A DNA stretch of 35,075 nucleotides from Pedobacter cryoconitis (GTDB taxonomy: Bacteria; Bacteroidota; Bacteroidia; Sphingobacteriales; Sphingobacteriaceae): positions 1-35,075 of the forward strand of contig NZ_QLLR01000046.1 in NCBI RefSeq assembly GCF_003259615.1. The letters are read 5' to 3'. Both the position numbers and the translations under genes were made by a program. The notes under the pieces are model-generated. The model was given only the letters and a program-made list of their open reading frames with translations, did no database searches and was not told the DNA's origin. Below, one piece after another: positions 32,992-35,075 of the stretch. Each line of letters begins with the position of its first letter. Positions within the stretch are counted from its first letter, which is position 1.

Positions 32992-33567
32992 CTAAAATAG
33001 TATCCATATAAGTATTGCACCAAAAATATAAAAAGGAATTTTCGGCTTCCATTGTTTGCCTAAGATGATAGGAAACCCGTTATAAAGGATTAAAATGGAT
33101 GAAAACAGAAATATAATACCAAGGAAACCTTTATATATATAAAAATATAATACTTGAAATATTCCTTTATCGCTATTGATATAAAAAGGAGGGTAATAAT
33201 CAAAGGTCGATTGATTTCCAACGCTCATAATAGCTGGGTTTTTCTTAACTGAATAATTGAATGTATAAAATTTCACACTGTCATTAGCTTTCAAAGTTAA
33301 TATTGCGGGCTCTTTTAATCTGGAATGATAAACCTGGTAGAATATGCGCTTATCGGAATTTAACTTCATCTCAAAATAAGTGAATTTCTCCTTATTAACC
33401 CTTACAGCCGCAACTGTCCCTCTCACTTCCTGAAGATTAAAATAAGCATATATAGTATTGCCAAGTGCAATACTAGTAGTCATAAATAGTAAGAAATAGC
33501 CAAAAAAAAGACCTTTATCATTCCTCCAACAATTAAATACCATAGAATCGTCTTTTAAACTCATCAC
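32992..33567 (-). CDS. Unrelated membrane protein embedded in the array
   Basis: Up to 191 residues with a hydrophobic N-terminal segment (GLFFGYFLLFMTTSIALGNT), a soluble beta-rich middle (VRGTVAAVRVNKEKFTYFEM, FYQVYHSR, ANDSVKFYTFN) and two C-terminal hydrophobic segments (FLGIIFLFSSILILYNG; IPFYIFGAILIWILF). The arrangement, with a GTV strand and a charged loop between membrane ends, is reminiscent of DUF3592 but not convincing. ATG 33567 overlaps the upstream gene by 35 bp; the ninth-codon Met at 33543 overlaps by only 11 bp and is the likelier start. It lacks the array motifs. Confidence 0.65.
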   Translation of the reverse strand: MMSLKDDSMVFNCWRNDKGLFFGYFLLFMTTSIALGNTIYAYFNLQEVRGTVAAVRVNKEKFTYFEMKLNSDKRIFYQVYHSRLKEPAILTLKANDSVKFYTFNYSVKKNPAIMSVGNQSTFDYYPPFYINSDKGIFQVLYFYIYKGFLGIIFLFSSILILYNGFPIILGKQWKPKIPFYIFGAILIWILF

Positions 33568-34132
33568 CGGGCATAATATATTTGAGATAAGTTTCTACAT
33601 TGTGTAAATATTCCGCATTAGTTGGCTCCAGACTTTCATAACCATCTATTGCCTCGGGCGCTTGTGATGTAATGTGAACAGGTTCTGCAACACCTTGAAA
33701 ACTAAAAACTGGTATTGGATTCTCCTTAACTCCGTAACCCTCCATTTTCAACTCATCTTGATTCGCATATACAATCAGTGGTTTTTCTGGCAATAAAGAA
33801 CGCAAATTAGTGGTTTTAGAATAAGGGACATCAAATAAGTATATCCGGAAGTTTTTTTTGCTTGCAGAGTCCAGAAAATCATAAGAATATATATGCCCGG
33901 AAAGTCCTTTAAATCCAATTAAACTTATTCCTTTTTTATAGTTTCTATAATTTATATAATCATTATCGATATTTGAAGAAAGAATACCTTTAGGAACCAA
34001 TACCCTGATCGGTTTTATACCTAGCTTATAAGAGTCCAAATATCTATCTGAATCATTTTTATGAGCATAGCTATACTTATAGATTAAGAGAACACAACCA
34101 ACACAAAACAAGCCATAGAGTATTTTATTCAT
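33533..34132 (-). CDS. Array-related membrane-anchored protein (diverged paralogue)
   Basis: 199 residues. N-terminal membrane helix about 4-20 (ILYGLFCVGCVLLIYKYSY) then HKNDSDRYLDSYKLGIKPI, corresponding to the NKND start of the soluble part in the MSW copies. The family block is present as NQDELKMEGYGVKENPIPVF then SFQGVAEPV. The end EYLHNVETYLKYIMPGDEFK then RRFYGI corresponds to MYLTYVMSKEEFKERF. It lacks the KNMGRDGS block. Its stop overlaps the next gene start, so the array reads on. Function unknown. Confidence 0.75.
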   Translation of the reverse strand: MNKILYGLFCVGCVLLIYKYSYAHKNDSDRYLDSYKLGIKPIRVLVPKGILSSNIDNDYINYRNYKKGISLIGFKGLSGHIYSYDFLDSASKKNFRIYLFDVPYSKTTNLRSLLPEKPLIVYANQDELKMEGYGVKENPIPVFSFQGVAEPVHITSQAPEAIDGYESLEPTNAEYLHNVETYLKYIMPGDEFKRRFYGI

Positions 34133-34238
34133 CTTATATTAATTTGATAAAAATATCTGGCCAGATCCGGAATATCTCAATTGCTTTTATACCAAACATA
34201 TATCGTCAATTCTTAAGCTTATAAATTATTAAAGAAAA

Positions 34239-34723
34239 TTAAAAGATACAAACCATACACCGCTCTTTATTAAACGGTTTTCGATCCTTGAAAAACCTTA
34301 AGTATTCATTTACATTGAATCTATAATCAGACTCATAAAAGTTAGTTCCACCTCTTAACCATAATATCGGAACGGGCTTTTCACGAGAACCAAACGAAGA
34401 ATCTTTTAACTCATCTAAATTAATCATTCCAGAAATATGGTACGCATCACTTACAATTCCTAAGGATTGTGTTTTAGTATAATTCTCGGCCACAAAATAT
34501 TTATTATAGGTAGATGAATAGAACCCAACATAATTCTTATACCTATTCCCCCGGAAATTGGTAAAATAAGGCATAAAATTATCCACTCGCTTTTTTCCAT
34601 CCCCAATATCAAATATTACTAACCTATCAATTTTTAGATACAGACTATCTGACCTCTTAATATAGCTGTTGATTCGCTCTTCTGATGGACTAGCAGGAGA
34701 GAAAAGCATAGTTATCCCATATA
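34239..34723 (-). pseudogene. Array-related gene, 5' end removed at the IS21 boundary
   Basis: The frame is open through the IS boundary; the first Met inside is at 34709, giving 156 residues (MLFSPASPSEERINSYIKRS). The block INLDELKDSSFGSREKPVPI then LWLRGG places it in the array family, and FNVNEYLRFFKD parallels the MYLTYVMSK end. The usual N-terminal membrane helix is missing or reduced to a few residues, so the IS cut it off. Translation from 34709 is possible but the product would be unanchored. The native promoter of the array would also have been lost here. Confidence 0.7.
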
Positions 34724-35075
34724 GTGTATATACCGATTGAAAAGTGTACCAATATCCAGTTGAAAAGTGTACCAGTTAGCAAGGATTAAATCGTCCCTTT
34801 AGAATGAACTAAAGGAACCATAATTCATGTTAGAAGTGGAGACAAATCATAAGATTATATTACTCTATTATCGAGAAGGGCTCAGCCAGCGGAAAATAGC
34901 AAAGCAACTCCATATTCACCGTAGAACCGTGCGGGAGCGACTGGCAGAATATGAGTTGTTCAAGTCTTCTCCCTTAAGTGATCAGGATAAACCCTCTTCT
35001 TTGTTGAACCAATATCTACGGACAGGTTCAGTTTACAATAGTGCCAACCGTTCAAAACGGCGGTTGAATGATGAG
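34724..35075 (+). mobile_element. IS21-family insertion sequence, right copy (istA-proximal end only)
   Basis: Inverted copy of the left-end element; 34724-35051 mirrors 328-1, and 24 further bases of istA follow to the window edge. Repeats TTGAAAAGTGTACCA lie at 34737-34751 and 34760-34774. The flanking base pairs inside the window differ between the two copies, so they sit at different target sites. Target duplications would lie outside and cannot be checked. Confidence 0.85.
34827..35075 (+). CDS. istA: IS21 family transposase IstA, N-terminal part (runs off the window)
   Basis: 83 codons from ATG 34827. The sequence equals the left copy over the shared 75 codons: MLEVETNHKI, the HTH with GLSQRKIAKQLHIHRRTV, then a linker ending SKRRLNDE. 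The integrase core and istB would follow outside. Reading direction is away from the array, so the element cannot readily drive array expression from istA transcription; an outward promoter near 34724 is not obvious. Confidence 0.85.
   Translation, partial: MLEVETNHKIILLYYREGLSQRKIAKQLHIHRRTVRERLAEYELFKSSPLSDQDKPSSLLNQYLRTGSVYNSANRSKRRLNDE

Noticed and set aside
1..35075. tRNA or rRNA genes
   Set aside because: Looked for cloverleaf-like GTTCRANNC stretches and rRNA-like conserved blocks by eye; none seen.

Overview
The window looks like a chromosomal segment of a Bacteroidota, most probably a Sphingobacteriaceae member such as Pedobacter. Signs are a low-GC AT-rich backbone, an ECF sigma/FecR/SusC/SusD locus, DUF6266 proteins, promoters of the TAnnTTTG (-7) type and almost no Shine-Dalgarno sequences. 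The genus is an inference.

Both ends carry the same IS21-family element in opposite orientation (1-328 and 34724-35075). Only the istA-proximal ends are present, so the roughly 34.4 kb between them is bounded by inverted IS copies. Each copy abuts a gene without its 5' part: an exonuclease III remnant at the left and a paralogue-array gene at the right. A contig that simply ends in repeats would look similar, so composite-element behaviour is unproven.

Layout. 0.3-0.95 kb: remains of an exoIII gene and of a LigD 3'-phosphoesterase domain (a decayed end-joining repair locus). 0.97-3.3 kb: a two-gene minus-strand unit of an unrecognised 538-aa protein followed by a DarG-like macrodomain protein, without DarT. 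3.4-8.7 kb: a minus-strand accessory block with a decayed DUF6266-like gene, a DUF3592-like protein, a small HTH protein, a CHAP-type peptidoglycan hydrolase overlapping a holin-like membrane protein, and two DUF6266 genes. Each intact DUF6266 gene is preceded by an array of 10-bp direct repeats (consensus TTGTCCGCAA). 8.8-11.5 kb: DUF72, small hypothetical, NUDIX and secreted proteins.

11.6-21.3 kb: a complete nutrient-uptake locus on the plus strand, with FecI-type sigma, FecR anti-sigma, STN-containing SusC, SusD, a DUF5689 lipoprotein and a Tat-exported metallophosphoesterase. It probably senses, imports and processes a phosphorylated compound. 21.4-22.1 kb: a membrane protein and a coupled small ORF.

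22.4-27.7 kb: a MocR-type regulator divergent from doxX, a TonB-dependent siderophore-type receptor, and an AhpD-like protein. The doxX and ahpD promoters share a 62-bp architecture with the same motifs at the same spacing, which suggests a small MocR regulon. 27.9-29.5 kb: two membrane proteins.

29.7-34.7 kb: the most unusual part, a minus-strand tandem array of related small membrane-anchored proteins. Four are intact and chained by GTGA overlaps, one is truncated, and three are more distant relatives. The array shows homogenised 5' and 3' gene ends, divergent cores, a 3' scar and an alternating subtype pattern, all signs of recombination-driven diversification. I do not recognise the family.
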